Assembly (NCBI GenBank): GCA_022072085.1
Contig: JAJVII010000026.1
Span: forward strand, 1 to 52,222
Direction of reading: 5' to 3'
Length of the DNA stretch: 52,222 nucleotides
Source of the DNA: Phycisphaerae bacterium
GTDB taxonomy: Bacteria > Planctomycetota > Phycisphaerae > JAJVII01
Positions within the stretch are counted from its first letter, which is position 1; each line of letters opens with the position of its first letter. The notes under the pieces were generated by a model, which was given only the letters and a program-made list of their open reading frames with translations, ran no database searches and had not been told where the DNA came from. Position numbers and translations under genes: made by a program. Below are positions 31,472-40,898 of the stretch, piece after piece.

Positions 31472-31576
31472 CAATGTCGAATGTCAAATGTCGAATGTCG
31501 AATAAATGACGAATGCCCGAATTTCAAATGAGCGGGGGTTCTGTCTCTTCCTTCGTCATTCGCGTTTCGACATTCT
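31472..31576. repeat. AATGTCGA repeat with hairpin potential
   Basis: Four tandem-like copies of AATGTC(G/A)A occur between 31473 and 31503, then AAATGACGAATG. Inverted copies follow at 31552-31575 (TTCGTCAT, TTCGACATTC), so the whole can fold back. Phrases of this type are dispersed intergenic repeats in planctomycete and verrucomicrobial genomes (from memory). It fills the space between thiG and the membrane protein gene. Confidence 0.6.
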
Positions 31577-31581
31577 TCCAC

Positions 31582-32370
31582 TCACGTTCCGATCACGCCC
31601 TCGACCGGCGAACTGGCGGTGGCGTAGAGCTTGCGCGGGATGCGCCCGGCCTGGCGGGCCAGGCGGCCGGCCTCCAGCGCGTGCCGCATCGCGGTCGCCA
31701 TCTTCACCGGGTCCTTGGCGCCGGCGATGCCGGTGTTCAGCAGCACGCCCTCGGCGCCCAGTTCCATCGCGATGGTTACGTCGCTCGCGGTGCCGACGCC
31801 CGCGTCCACGATGATCGGAACCGTCGCCTGCTCCAGGATGATGCGGATGTTGTTGGGATTCAGCACGCCCTGGCCGCTGCCGATGGGCGAGCCGGCCGGC
31901 ATGACACTGGTCGCCCCGGCCTCTTCCAGCCGCTTGGCCATCACCGGGTCGTCACTGGTATAGACCAGCACGGCAAAGCCCTCGGCCACGAGGGTCCTGG
32001 CCGCCTCCAGCGAGCCCAGCGGATCGGGCAGCAGGGTCTTCTTGTCGCTGAGCACTTCCAGCTTGACCCAGGGCACGTCCAGCAACTCGCGGCTGAGCCG
32101 GGCCGTCCGCACGGCGTCTTCGGCGTTGAAGCAGCCCGCGGTGTTCGGCAGCAGGATGTATCGCTTGGGGTCGATGTAGTCGAGGATCGATTCCTTCGAG
32201 CGGTCAGACAGGTTCTCACGCCGGACCGCGACGGTGACCACCTGGCAGCCGGAGGCCTCCAGCGCCTCGGCCATCAGAGAGAACGTCTTGTACTTGCCCG
32301 TGCCGACGAACAGCCGGCTCCTGATTTCCAGCGGTCCCAGCTTCAGCACGTCCTCGCTGCCTGCGATCAT
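31582..32370 (-). CDS. thiG: thiazole synthase ThiG
   Basis: A 262-residue TIM-barrel enzyme that makes the thiazole phosphate of thiamine from deoxyxylulose phosphate, dehydroglycine and ThiS thiocarboxylate. The Schiff-base lysine is Lys103 in [11 protein letters not shown]. Other family motifs: [34 protein letters not shown]. The start ATG follows the thiS stop without a gap (TAGATG), so translation is coupled. The product would feed the ThiD2-ThiE protein encoded at 4.3 kb. Confidence 0.96.
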   Translation of the reverse strand: MIAGSEDVLKLGPLEIRSRLFVGTGKYKTFSLMAEALEASGCQVVTVAVRRENLSDRSKESILDYIDPKRYILLPNTAGCFNAEDAVRTARLSRELLDVPWVKLEVLSDKKTLLPDPLGSLEAARTLVAEGFAVLVYTSDDPVMAKRLEEAGATSVMPAGSPIGSGQGVLNPNNIRIILEQATVPIIVDAGVGTASDVTIAMELGAEGVLLNTGIAGAKDPVKMATAMRHALEAGRLARQAGRIPRKLYATASSPVEGVIGT

Positions 32371-32571
32371 CTATCCGCCTCCGACCAGGGTGACGATTTC
32401 CAGACGGTCCCCCTCGGCCAGCACGGTGCAGCCGAATTCCGCCCGCGGGACGACCCGCCCGTTGCGCTCGACGGCGACGCGCTGGCGGGCCAGCTTGTGC
32501 CGCTCGATCACGTCGGCCAGCGTCGCGCCGGCCGGCAACTCAGCGATCTTCCCGTTGATCTCCAGCCGCAC
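32371..32571 (-). CDS. thiS: sulfur carrier protein ThiS
   Basis: A 66-residue ubiquitin-like sulfur carrier. The fold is recognisable from [14 protein letters not shown], and the C-terminus is TLVGGG, the glycine tail that is adenylated and thiocarboxylated. The start was set at GTG 32571, with GGGAGG 8 bases upstream. An ATG at 32598 overlaps the -10 box and cannot be used. It is directly upstream of thiG. Confidence 0.93.
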   Translation of the reverse strand: MRLEINGKIAELPAGATLADVIERHKLARQRVAVERNGRVVPRAEFGCTVLAEGDRLEIVTLVGGG

Positions 32572-32596
32572 GGCTGCTGCCTCCCGCAAAGAGGCC

Positions 32597-32624
32597 ATTA
32601 TACCCAGCCGACGGGTCCGGGCAA
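32597..32624 (-). promoter_or_regulatory. promoter of thiSG
   Basis: TTGCCC (32624-32619), a 16-base spacer and a perfect TATAAT (32602-32597) on the minus strand. The predicted leader is only about 20 bases, too short for a TPP riboswitch. Confidence 0.6.
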
Positions 32625-32733
32625 CGGCGGGCCATTGCAGGGCCGCGGCCGTTCGCTTAGGCTGACGCGTCCTTCGCCGGCGGCGGGGCCATGGTGGTCC
32701 GCCGGTCCGGCGGACATCACAGCGAGAAACCCC

Positions 32734-35616
32734 ATGGCACGACGCTCTTCCGGTTCGGCCCCGACGTTCGCCGCCCGCGCCCGCGAGATTCTCAACCTGC
32801 CCGTCGCCCACCCGGTCAACCGCCTGGGCGGCTACGGCGCCGCCGGCGAGGCGATCTACCGCGCCCTGCCGACCGGGGCCCCCTCGGTGCTCGTCGACAG
32901 CCAGGGCCCAGCCACCGCGACCTTCATGAGCAACGGCTCGGTCGCCTTCACCGTCAAGCTGCCCGAGGGGATGGAGGTCCCCGTCCTGGACGCGAGCTTT
33001 GACCCCGTCGAGAAGCGCGAAACCGGCGTGCCCAGTCAGAACGTCTGGCTCGAGTTGGCCGTCGGCCGATCGGGCCGCCGCGTCGCGTCGCTCATCAACC
33101 CCAACGCCAACGTCGGCTGCCCCGCCGACTCGATCCGCGTGGTCAAGCTCGGCGACCCGGAGCGGTCGATGTGGTTCTGCGCGACTTTCCGGCCGGCGCC
33201 CGGCGTGGCCGTCGAGTCGGCGGTGCGGTTCGCGCTGGTGGCCACGCCGGCCGGCCCGGCGCTGCTGCGGCAGGTCTGCCTGCGCAACGTCGGACGCAGG
33301 AAGCTGACCGGTAATCTCTGGACGCTCTTCCACATGCACGGCACGCAACGGTTCGTCTACAACAAGCAGCTCTGGTACGATGCCGGCCTGCCCGTGACGC
33401 TGCGCGACACGGTCGTCAGCGCCCGCGTGCCCTACAGCCGGATCGTCCAGCTCAAGCGGATCAGCTCGTCGCCCGCGAACCTCAAGCCGGTCGACGCGAC
33501 CTGCGACTACGCGACCTTCGTCGGCGACACGGGCGTGCTGTCGGTGCTGCCGGCGGCGGTTCGCGGCGGGGCGATGCTCTCGGGCCCGGGCACGGCCGGC
33601 CGAAAGCTCAGCCGATTCGCGACGGCCCAGATCGCCGCCGGGCAGTTCGCCCTCGACCTGGCGCCGGGCAAGGTCGCGACGCTCGACCAGTCGCTGCTCT
33701 ACGTGCTGGACGGACGGATTTCCGAGCGGTTCATCAAGTCGGCCCAGTGCCCCACGCCGCGCTATCGCGAGATCGCCGTCGCGTTCGCCAAGGCGGCGAC
33801 GGGCCTGATCCGCTCGACGCCGGGCGCGGGCGAGGCCGCGAAACTGATCGGCGGGGCCGCGTCGGCCAGCCACGCCCCGGCCTTCCGTGTCGAGATGGCG
33901 GCGGAGCCGGTCGCGGCGATGTACGCCAACAGCGCCTGGTCCACCGTTGAGGAACTCTACGAGAACTGCCGCGCCCATGGCGCGAAGATGGCCGAGGGCA
34001 TCGAGCTGGGCACGCGCGACCGCGGGCAGGACATGTGGCCGAAGATGAAGGAAGACCCCGGCCGCGTGCGGGCCGACCTGGTCCACGCGATGGGCTTCAT
34101 GTACGTCACCTGCGACGCGACGCCGCGCGTCGGCCGCCGTCCGCTGACGCTGGTGCAGAAGCTGCACGGCATGTGGCCGCGGCAGTTTCCCAGCCGCTGG
34201 GACCACCGCGATCAGGAGGTCCTCAACGACAACCGTCCCTACACCGACAGCCCGTTGTGGCTGGTCGATTCGCTGAACATGTATATCCGCGAGACGGGTG
34301 ATGCGTCGATCCTCGGCGAGCGGGTGACGACGATCCGTCTGACCCACCCGGACGACCCGATCCACAGCGGGATCGTCGGCTGCGAGCGGACGCAGACCGT
34401 GCTCCAGGCAGTGCTGGAAATGTTCGACTGCTTCGCCCGGCACGTGGCCGACTCGCCCTACGGCATGGCCCAGATCCTTTACGGCGACTGGTGCGATCCG
34501 ATCGACATGATGGGGACCAAGCCGGTCGGCGACGCCACGACGCGCGGCCACGGCCGCGGCACGCAGGTGCGGCTGTCGCAGCACCTGTTTGATTGCCTCG
34601 TGCGGACGATCGACCTGCTCGAAACGCCCGCCGGCCGATCGGTCGACGCGCGGCGGCTGGCCGGGCTCAAGCGGTTCGCCGACGCTCTGCGGCTGAGCAT
34701 CGTCAAGTGGGCGTGGGAAGACACCTGCAAGCCGGGTTTCCACGCCGGCTTCCTCGACTGCATCCACGAGCTGCGGGCCGACGGTCGCGTGCCGCGCTAT
34801 GCCAAAGGCGAAGCCGGCTACACGCTGGGCTCGATGACCGGCCGCGATTTCGACGGCCTGACCCGCCGCATCCTCGGGCCCCAGGCCTACGGGCTGAACA
34901 TGCTCCGCACGCGGCGCGACTGGCTGACGCCGGTGGCCAGCGCCGACGCGATGTGCGCGAAGATCATGCGGACGATGGACAAGCTCTTCTACCACCCCAA
35001 GCTCGGCCTGCTGCTGTTTACCACGCCGGTGGCCAACGACCAGCTAGGCGTGGACCTGGTCGGCCGCATCGGCATGTTCCCCGTCGGCTGCGGCGAGAAC
35101 GGCGAGTATCACCACGGCCAGATGTTCATGCACCGCTTCCGCATCGAGATCCCCGGCCAGGCCGACACCGTCTGGCGGCAGTTCAAGCCGATCATGTCGG
35201 CGATGCGTGACGATTCGGTCGCGGGCCCGTTCGAGACGCCCTGCACCAGCTACGCTTCGGACCGGACCGACCCGCACTTCGGCAAGGCGATGTACTTCGG
35301 CCTGTCCGGCTCGATCGACTGGATCGTCGAGACCTACCAGCGCATGGCCGGCGTTCAACTCGCCCTGCACGATGAGCGGCAGCCCGACCTGCGGATCGAC
35401 CCGCGGCTGCCCGCGGCGCTCGACGGGGCGATGACCTTCCAGCGGATCGTGCACGTCGCGACCGGCCCGGGCCGCTACCGCCAGGTGCCGCTGACCGTGC
35501 GGGTCCGCCGCGGCGCGTCGGCGGGGGTGAAGATCAACGGCAGACCCGCGCCGGCTGCCGAGGTGCAGTCGTTGCGCGGGATGAAGAAGGTGGACGTGGA
35601 AATCGTGACTGCGTAG
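32734..35616 (+). CDS. GH94-like glycoside phosphorylase
   Basis: A 960-residue protein resembling the GH94 inverting phosphorylases (cellobiose, chitobiose or cyclic glucan phosphorylase families), which split a glycosidic bond with phosphate. The catalytic-acid region is [13 protein letters not shown], with the candidate acid Asp429; YGDWCD (584-588) and the C-terminal beta-sandwich are also present. Glucan-binding RDxxQD and GDWxD patterns fit the family; substrate unknown. Only a weak ribosome site precedes ATG 32734. It is divergent from thiS and followed by HAD and DHS-like genes. Confidence 0.72.
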   Translation: MARRSSGSAPTFAARAREILNLPVAHPVNRLGGYGAAGEAIYRALPTGAPSVLVDSQGPATATFMSNGSVAFTVKLPEGMEVPVLDASFDPVEKRETGVPSQNVWLELAVGRSGRRVASLINPNANVGCPADSIRVVKLGDPERSMWFCATFRPAPGVAVESAVRFALVATPAGPALLRQVCLRNVGRRKLTGNLWTLFHMHGTQRFVYNKQLWYDAGLPVTLRDTVVSARVPYSRIVQLKRISSSPANLKPVDATCDYATFVGDTGVLSVLPAAVRGGAMLSGPGTAGRKLSRFATAQIAAGQFALDLAPGKVATLDQSLLYVLDGRISERFIKSAQCPTPRYREIAVAFAKAATGLIRSTPGAGEAAKLIGGAASASHAPAFRVEMAAEPVAAMYANSAWSTVEELYENCRAHGAKMAEGIELGTRDRGQDMWPKMKEDPGRVRADLVHAMGFMYVTCDATPRVGRRPLTLVQKLHGMWPRQFPSRWDHRDQEVLNDNRPYTDSPLWLVDSLNMYIRETGDASILGERVTTIRLTHPDDPIHSGIVGCERTQTVLQAVLEMFDCFARHVADSPYGMAQILYGDWCDPIDMMGTKPVGDATTRGHGRGTQVRLSQHLFDCLVRTIDLLETPAGRSVDARRLAGLKRFADALRLSIVKWAWEDTCKPGFHAGFLDCIHELRADGRVPRYAKGEAGYTLGSMTGRDFDGLTRRILGPQAYGLNMLRTRRDWLTPVASADAMCAKIMRTMDKLFYHPKLGLLLFTTPVANDQLGVDLVGRIGMFPVGCGENGEYHHGQMFMHRFRIEIPGQADTVWRQFKPIMSAMRDDSVAGPFETPCTSYASDRTDPHFGKAMYFGLSGSIDWIVETYQRMAGVQLALHDERQPDLRIDPRLPAALDGAMTFQRIVHVATGPGRYRQVPLTVRVRRGASAGVKINGRPAPAAEVQSLRGMKKVDVEIVTA

Positions 35617-35656
35617 GCAGGCGGTTCGCCGCAACCGACGAGTGGAATCGAGTCTC

Positions 35657-36652
35657 ATGGCGATCCTGGACGACAGCGACATTCCGCAGCGGACCGAGCG
35701 GTTCGAACTGGTCCGCCGGGCCGGGCGGCGGCGCATCACGCACGCCTTCCACGACGTGGACGGCACGCACAGCCGCATCCGCGACTGGCCGCCGGTCATG
35801 AGCCGCTGCCTGCACTACGCGATGACCTGCGGCCTGGGCGAGGACTTCGACAGCTCGGAGAACCTGCCCAGCGTGACCGATCGCGTCGGCGTCGAGCCGC
35901 TGGAGGAGACCGACCGGTTCTGCGTCGAATCGGCCGGCCTGTCGGCGATCACGCAGATGGAGTGGGCCATCCGCCGGGCGGTGCAGGGGGGCTGCGTGCC
36001 GCGGAGCCTGGAACTGTCGGATGAGCAGCGGGCCGCAAACGACGAGATCGTCCGGCGGATATGGGCCGGGCAGGAGCGTTACGGCGACCTGCCGCGTGCG
36101 GAGGCGCTTCAGGCGTTCATCGACGAGCGGGCGCCGCGGCTGTTCCAGTTCTACGAGCAGGTGCTCAACGCGGCGTCGCGCGACCGCAACACCGCGGCAG
36201 CGCGGCGGGACCCGGCGGCGTGGCGGTTCCCCGGCTCGCTGGAGTTCCTCGAACGGCTGCGGGCCTGCGGTTGCGTGAATTACATGGTCACCGGCACGGT
36301 GATCTACGAGGGCGGGGGGATGCTGGACGAGGTGCGGGCGCTGGACATCGAGATCGGCCCGGGCAGGCTGGTAGAGGCCCTGCACGGATCGGCTTGGGAC
36401 CGCAAGATTCCCAAAGACGAACTGATGGGCCGTGTGATGCGGGAACTCGGCGTCCGCCCGGAGCACGTGCTGGTCGTCGGCGACGGGCGGAAGGAGATCG
36501 AAGCCGGGGCGGCCATGGGCTGCGTCGTGCTCAGCCGACTGGACGCCGCCGCCGCGCGGCCGCGGCAGATGCACCGCGAGCTGGGCGCCCACTACATCGT
36601 CACCGACTACACCGACCCGGTGCTGCGGCAACTGATCCGCGAGGACGACTGA
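35657..36652 (+). CDS. HAD-superfamily hydrolase
   Basis: A 331-residue HAD-fold protein. Motif I is HDVDGTHSR (Asp33 and Asp35); the Lys motif lies near WDRKIPKDELMG; motif IV is VVGDGRKEIEAG. A large helical cap lies between residues 50 and 200. The start was set at ATG 35657 over a GTG 15 bases upstream. It is followed after 1 base by the DHS-like gene, so the two products are probably made in step. Possible sugar-phosphate phosphatase, given the phosphorylase upstream; this is inference. Confidence 0.75.
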   Translation: MAILDDSDIPQRTERFELVRRAGRRRITHAFHDVDGTHSRIRDWPPVMSRCLHYAMTCGLGEDFDSSENLPSVTDRVGVEPLEETDRFCVESAGLSAITQMEWAIRRAVQGGCVPRSLELSDEQRAANDEIVRRIWAGQERYGDLPRAEALQAFIDERAPRLFQFYEQVLNAASRDRNTAAARRDPAAWRFPGSLEFLERLRACGCVNYMVTGTVIYEGGGMLDEVRALDIEIGPGRLVEALHGSAWDRKIPKDELMGRVMRELGVRPEHVLVVGDGRKEIEAGAAMGCVVLSRLDAAAARPRQMHRELGAHYIVTDYTDPVLRQLIREDD

Positions 36653-36653
36653 C

Positions 36654-37751
36654 ATGGACTACCGCGGCGCGTATCCGATCTTCGACCTGTCGCACATGCG
36701 GACCTATCCGCTCAAGGGCAGGCACTGCAAGCGCGAGGTGGACGGCTTCGTGAACGTCGCGGCCCTGGCGGCCGGCGAGCCGGCGGCGCCGGCGATGCCC
36801 TGGTTCCGCAACGGGCAGCCCGGGCCGGGCGCGGACCAGTCGGCCGGGCTGGCCGAGCTGGCCGACTACGTCGTCCGCTGCCGCCGCGAAGGCCGACCGG
36901 TCATCGCGATCTCCGGCGCCCACCCGATCAAGAACGGCCTGAGCCCGATCTACTGCGACCTGATCGGCCGTGGGCTGATCTCGCTGCTGTCGACCAACGT
37001 GGCCGCGACGATCCACAGCTTCGAGCTGGCGCTGCAAGGGGCCAGCAGCGAAGAGGTCCGCGACGCGCTGCCCCGCGGCCAGTTCGGGATGGCCTTCGAG
37101 ACCGGGCACTACCTCAACTACGCGTTGAAACTCGGGGCCGAGCGCGGGCTGGGCTACGGCGAGTGCGTCGGGCGGCTGCTGTGCGACGCGGCGTTCCGCC
37201 GGGCGGTGATCGACGCGGTCTTCGCCGACCACGCCGACACGGGGGGCTACTACAAGCCGTACGAGGGGTTCGAGTTCGCCGACAGTTGCGTCTTCGCCGC
37301 GGCGCACCGGGCGGGCATTCCGATCACGGTTCACGCGTCGCTGGGCTACGACATCATCGACCAGCACGACAGCTTCGATGGGGCGGCCAAGGGGGCGACC
37401 AGCGGGGCGGACTTCCTGGTCTTCACCGAGCACGTCGCGGGCATGACCGGCGGGGGTGTGATCCTGAACTTCGGCAGCGCGATCATGGCGCCGGAGGTGT
37501 GCCTCAAGGCTGTTGCGATGGCCGCCAACAGCGGCCGCCCGCCGGCGGGATTGTGGACGGGCAACTTCGACCTCCAGCCGTTCGGCTACGCCCACGACGA
37601 GACCCGGCCGGCCTATTACCGGCGCGATCAGAAGTCGATCAGCACGCGGATCCCCGGGGCGTTCGGCGGGGCGGGGTTTTATTTCCAGGGCCCGCACGAC
37701 GTGACGATGAGCGCGTTCTACCAGCACCTCTTGCGGGCGGCGCAGCGGTAG
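36654..37751 (+). CDS. deoxyhypusine-synthase-like protein
   Basis: A 365-residue protein. The early RTYPLKGRHCK and the core SGAHPIKNGLSPIYCDLI, then STNVAATIHSFELALQGAS, resemble the bacterial branch of the deoxyhypusine synthase family (NAD-dependent, Rossmann-like). Bacteria lack eIF5A, and members of this branch act on polyamines or are uncharacterised. I see no equivalent of the catalytic lysine motif. It starts 1 base after the HAD stop, and its stop is 3 bases from the UMF1 transporter's stop on the other strand. Confidence 0.5.
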   Translation: MDYRGAYPIFDLSHMRTYPLKGRHCKREVDGFVNVAALAAGEPAAPAMPWFRNGQPGPGADQSAGLAELADYVVRCRREGRPVIAISGAHPIKNGLSPIYCDLIGRGLISLLSTNVAATIHSFELALQGASSEEVRDALPRGQFGMAFETGHYLNYALKLGAERGLGYGECVGRLLCDAAFRRAVIDAVFADHADTGGYYKPYEGFEFADSCVFAAAHRAGIPITVHASLGYDIIDQHDSFDGAAKGATSGADFLVFTEHVAGMTGGGVILNFGSAIMAPEVCLKAVAMAANSGRPPAGLWTGNFDLQPFGYAHDETRPAYYRRDQKSISTRIPGAFGGAGFYFQGPHDVTMSAFYQHLLRAAQR

Positions 37752-37754
37752 CCG

Positions 37755-39146
37755 TCACGCGGCGAAGGCCCGGGCCTGCTCCTGGCCGCGTTTGACGCGG
37801 ACGGTCAGCAGCATCGCGAACCCCAGCAGGAAGAAGACGATCAGGAACAGGATGCCGATGCGCATCGAGTGGGTGACGTCGCGGGCCACGGCGAAGACCA
37901 GCGGGCCGGCGAACGAGCCGACCTTGTTGAAGATCGAGAAGAACCCGTAGAACTCGGCGCTGCGTTCAGCGGGCACCATCGTGCCGAACAGCGACCGGCT
38001 CATCGCCTGCGTGCCGCCCTGCACCAGCGCGACCAGCACCGCCAGCAGCCAGAACAGCCCCCGCGTGGTCAGCACGCGCCCGCCCGGCAGGGAGACGGCC
38101 ATGCCCGGCCGCAGCCAGTAGGCGTAGATCACCACTCCGGCGTAGACGGCGATGCCCAGGAAGATCGAGGTCTTGGTGCCCACCTTGCGGGCCAGCCAGA
38201 TGAACGCGAACGCCGCCGGCAGGCCGACGAACTGCACCATCAGCAGGGCGGCGATCACGTCGCCCTGTTCCAGGCCCAGCCCGCCGTTGGCGGTCGTGCT
38301 GGTCGCGTAGAGCCCGGCGATGACGAACAGCGTGCCGATGCCCGTGTTGTAGAGCAGGAAGGCGACGAGGAACTTGCCCATCTCCGGCAGCCGCCCGACC
38401 TTTCGCAGCGTGGTCCTGAGCTGGCGGAAGCCCGCGCTGACAAATCGCCAGCTTCGACCGACGGCTGCGGCGGCCGGTCCGACACGCGGCGATTCCTTCA
38501 CCCACAGCAGCAGCGGCACGGTGAACGCCGCCCACCAGATGCCCACCAGCACGAACGACCAGCGCACCGCCGCCGACACGCCCGGCAGGCCGAAGGCCGC
38601 GGGCTTCTGGATCATCATCACGTTCAGCAGCAGCATCAGCCCGCCGCCGAGGTAGCCCCAGCCGTAGCCCGCGGAGCTGATCGCGTCCATCTCCTCGCCC
38701 TTGTCGGTCAGCTCGGGCAGGAAGCCGTCGTAGAAGGGGTTGGCGGCGGTCCAGAGGAAGTTGGCCGCTGCGAAGATGACCGAGGCCAGCACCCACTGGC
38801 CGCGGGTCGGCCAGGCCAGGGCGATCGTCAGCCCGGCGCCGATGATGGCGAAGAAGCCGAGGAACTTCTTCTTGCTCCGCCCGGCGTCGGCGATGGCCCC
38901 CAGGACCGGGGCGGCCACCGCAGCCAGGATCATGTAGGCCGCGTTGATGTAGCCCCAGATCGCGTCGGCGCTGCTGTTCCACGCGAACAGGCCGAGGTTC
39001 AGCCGCACGTGGGCCGGGTCGTTGAAGAAGGCCCTGTATCCGCCGGTCGGCAGGATCGCGACGACGATGCTGGTGATGAAGACGGAGTTGGCCCAGTCAT
39101 AGAGGCACCAGCTCACCACGTCGCGGCGTTTGAGGATCGATTGCAT
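37755..39146 (-). CDS. UMF1-family MFS transporter
   Basis: A 463-residue, 12-segment major facilitator of the UMF1/Atg22-like branch. The start SWCLYDWANSVFITSIVVAI is the family's usual N-terminal motif, and a middle loop (KESPRVGPAAAA) joins the halves. Substrates in bacteria are not known; some relatives export amino acids or sugars. The start ATG 39146 has GGGGAG upstream. It has its own promoter and is convergent with the DHS-like gene. Confidence 0.85.
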   Translation of the reverse strand: MQSILKRRDVVSWCLYDWANSVFITSIVVAILPTGGYRAFFNDPAHVRLNLGLFAWNSSADAIWGYINAAYMILAAVAAPVLGAIADAGRSKKKFLGFFAIIGAGLTIALAWPTRGQWVLASVIFAAANFLWTAANPFYDGFLPELTDKGEEMDAISSAGYGWGYLGGGLMLLLNVMMIQKPAAFGLPGVSAAVRWSFVLVGIWWAAFTVPLLLWVKESPRVGPAAAAVGRSWRFVSAGFRQLRTTLRKVGRLPEMGKFLVAFLLYNTGIGTLFVIAGLYATSTTANGGLGLEQGDVIAALLMVQFVGLPAAFAFIWLARKVGTKTSIFLGIAVYAGVVIYAYWLRPGMAVSLPGGRVLTTRGLFWLLAVLVALVQGGTQAMSRSLFGTMVPAERSAEFYGFFSIFNKVGSFAGPLVFAVARDVTHSMRIGILFLIVFFLLGFAMLLTVRVKRGQEQARAFAA

Positions 39147-39169
39147 AGGGCTCCCCAAAATCGTGCCAG

Positions 39170-39198
39170 AGCATAGCACGGCGGCGGGCGAAAGTCAC
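39170..39198 (-). promoter_or_regulatory. promoter of the UMF1 transporter gene
   Basis: GTGACT (39198-39193), 17 bases, TATGCT (39175-39170) on the minus strand, 24 bases before the start codon. The -10 is the same hexamer as at the CBM48 and AAC(3) promoters. Confidence 0.45.
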
Positions 39199-39384
39199 CG
39201 GGGCGGCGGCCGGGCGAGGTCCGGACAATGGCTCTTGCCATCCGACGTTCCGCCGTCAGAATGGAGACCGTCCCGCGATTCCTTTGGCCGCGAGGTGCAC
39301 GATGACCGGACGCGAACGAATCGGCGTGAACGTGGACGCCGCCACGCCGGCCGACACGCCCTGCTGCCACATCCCGGGGGCCGC

Positions 39385-40497
39385 ATGAACAGCACGCAAC
39401 GCCTGCTGGCCGTCCACCGCGGGCAGCCCGCCGACCGCGTCCCCGTGAGCGCCTACGAACTGGTAGGCTGGAACGGCGACTCGTGGGAGAACCGCGAGCC
39501 GAGCTACGTGTCGCTGATGGATGCCGTTCGCGAGCGGACCGACTGCCTCTACATGACGCACGTCCAGGTGCCCAACGCCGACGCCGGGCGCATCAGCCGC
39601 ACGCGCGAGCGGTGGGACGAGGGCGGCCAGCACCTGACGCGGACGACGATCCGCGCCGGCGGGCGCAGCCTGGTGTCGGTGCAGTCGTTCAGCGACGACG
39701 TGCACACCGTCTGGACGCGGGAGCATCCGCTGAAGGACCTGGAAGACCTGGCCGCCTGGATGGCGCTGTCCTGGGCGCCGGGCGAGGCGGACTTCGCCGG
39801 CCTGCGGACGGCGTGGGAACGGCTGGGCGAGGACCGCGGCCTGCCGCTGGTCAGTTTCGCCGACCCGATCTGCGAACTGGCCGAGGCGTTCGAGTTCAGC
39901 CAGTTCATGGTCTACGCGATCACCGAGACCGAGACGATCGCCCGGGCGATGGACGCGCTGCACGAGCGGCGGGTCGAGATGTTGCGGCGGGTGCTGGCCG
40001 GGCCGGTCCGCAACGCCGTCTTCCGGCTGGTCGGCGCGGAATACGCGACGCCGCCGTATCTGCCGCCGGAGCTGTTCCGGCGGTTCGTGACGCGCTACAA
40101 CGCCGAATACGCCGCGATGATCCGGGCCGCCGGCGGCTTCCCGCGGCTGCACAGCCACGGCAGGATCGGCCGCGTGATCGACCAGATCGCCGGGATGGGC
40201 CTGGACGCGCTGGACCCCTGCGAGCCGCCGCCGGACGGGGACATCTCGATCGCGGAGCTGAAGGCGAAAATCGGCGGCCGCGTCACGCTGACCGGCGGGA
40301 TCGAGCTGAAGCACCTGGAGCACGCCGACGGCGAGTTCATCGAGCGGCTGGTCCGCGAGACGATGGCCGCGGGCAAGCCCGGCGGGCGGTTCATCATCAT
40401 GCCCACGGCCGCCCCGATCAACGTTCCCCTGGCCCCGCGGACGCGCGACAACTACCTCCGCTACATCGACACGGCGCTGGAAGCGGGCGTGTATTGA
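39385..40497 (+). CDS. URO-D-like (uroporphyrinogen decarboxylase family) protein, probable methyltransferase
   Basis: A 370-residue TIM-barrel protein of the URO-D/MtaA superfamily: STQRLLAVHRGQPADRVPV at the start, FPRLHSHGRIGRVIDQIAGM in the middle and RVTLTGGIELKHLEH near the end. The true decarboxylase motifs of HemE are not seen, and the size and start fit the large environmental group assumed to be corrinoid-dependent methyltransferases. No corrinoid protein is encoded in the window. The 238 bases upstream hold nothing I can call. Its stop abuts the stop of a pseudogene. Confidence 0.75.
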   Translation: MNSTQRLLAVHRGQPADRVPVSAYELVGWNGDSWENREPSYVSLMDAVRERTDCLYMTHVQVPNADAGRISRTRERWDEGGQHLTRTTIRAGGRSLVSVQSFSDDVHTVWTREHPLKDLEDLAAWMALSWAPGEADFAGLRTAWERLGEDRGLPLVSFADPICELAEAFEFSQFMVYAITETETIARAMDALHERRVEMLRRVLAGPVRNAVFRLVGAEYATPPYLPPELFRRFVTRYNAEYAAMIRAAGGFPRLHSHGRIGRVIDQIAGMGLDALDPCEPPPDGDISIAELKAKIGGRVTLTGGIELKHLEHADGEFIERLVRETMAAGKPGGRFIIMPTAAPINVPLAPRTRDNYLRYIDTALEAGVY

Positions 40498-40894
40498 TCA
40501 CGCCTCGGCCGGCTGCCCACACCAGATAGGGCTGGACCCTGCGGCCTGGCCGTTGGCCTGCTGGACCTTTGGCAGATACCAGTCGCGCTCGCCCGGCGCC
40601 AGGTCGGTCCACTCGGCGGCCAGCCCGTCCGCGAGCCGGCCATGCCCGTCTGCGACCGCTGCACGCCGCCCATGGAATGGGCCACAGCGTCGACACGTTG
40701 AACTCAGCCTCCATGCCGCAGCCGTGCTCGCTGAACACGTCGATCGCCGGCGATGCGTCGGATCGGAAGGTCCGCCAATTGGCCCCGCGTCAGCCCGGGC
40801 GGTAGCCGATGTGATGGGGGACCATGATCGCGGCGGCGGCGTAGGCGATCTCGTTGTGGTTGTGCAGGTCGGCCCAGTAGATCGGATCGCTCAT
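40498..40894 (-). pseudogene. wrecked PHP-family (DUF3604-like) metal-dependent hydrolase gene
   Basis: Four collinear pieces of one family can be read in three frames on the minus strand: DPIYWADLHNHNEIAY at the start (the PHP DLHNHN metal motif), VPHHIGYRPG, then after a one-base shift RGANWRTF and VFSEHGCGMEAEF, then after another shift HSMGG, and finally RDWYLPKVQQANGQ with SSPIW at the end. Most of the catalytic middle is missing. The start lies 4 bases after the nagB stop, so this was the last gene of that operon. Family naming is by memory. Confidence 0.65.
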
Positions 40895-40898
40895 CGGC

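Noticed and set aside
31513-32733. Long plus-strand frame leading into the GH94-like gene
   Set aside because: It runs antisense through thiSG and begins in a repeat; the protein family match starts only at ATG 32734.
32371-34995. 874-codon minus-strand frame continuing upstream of thiS
   Set aside because: Only the last 66 codons are ThiS. The rest is an antisense shadow of the GH94-like gene, and the thiS promoter and ribosome site lie inside it.
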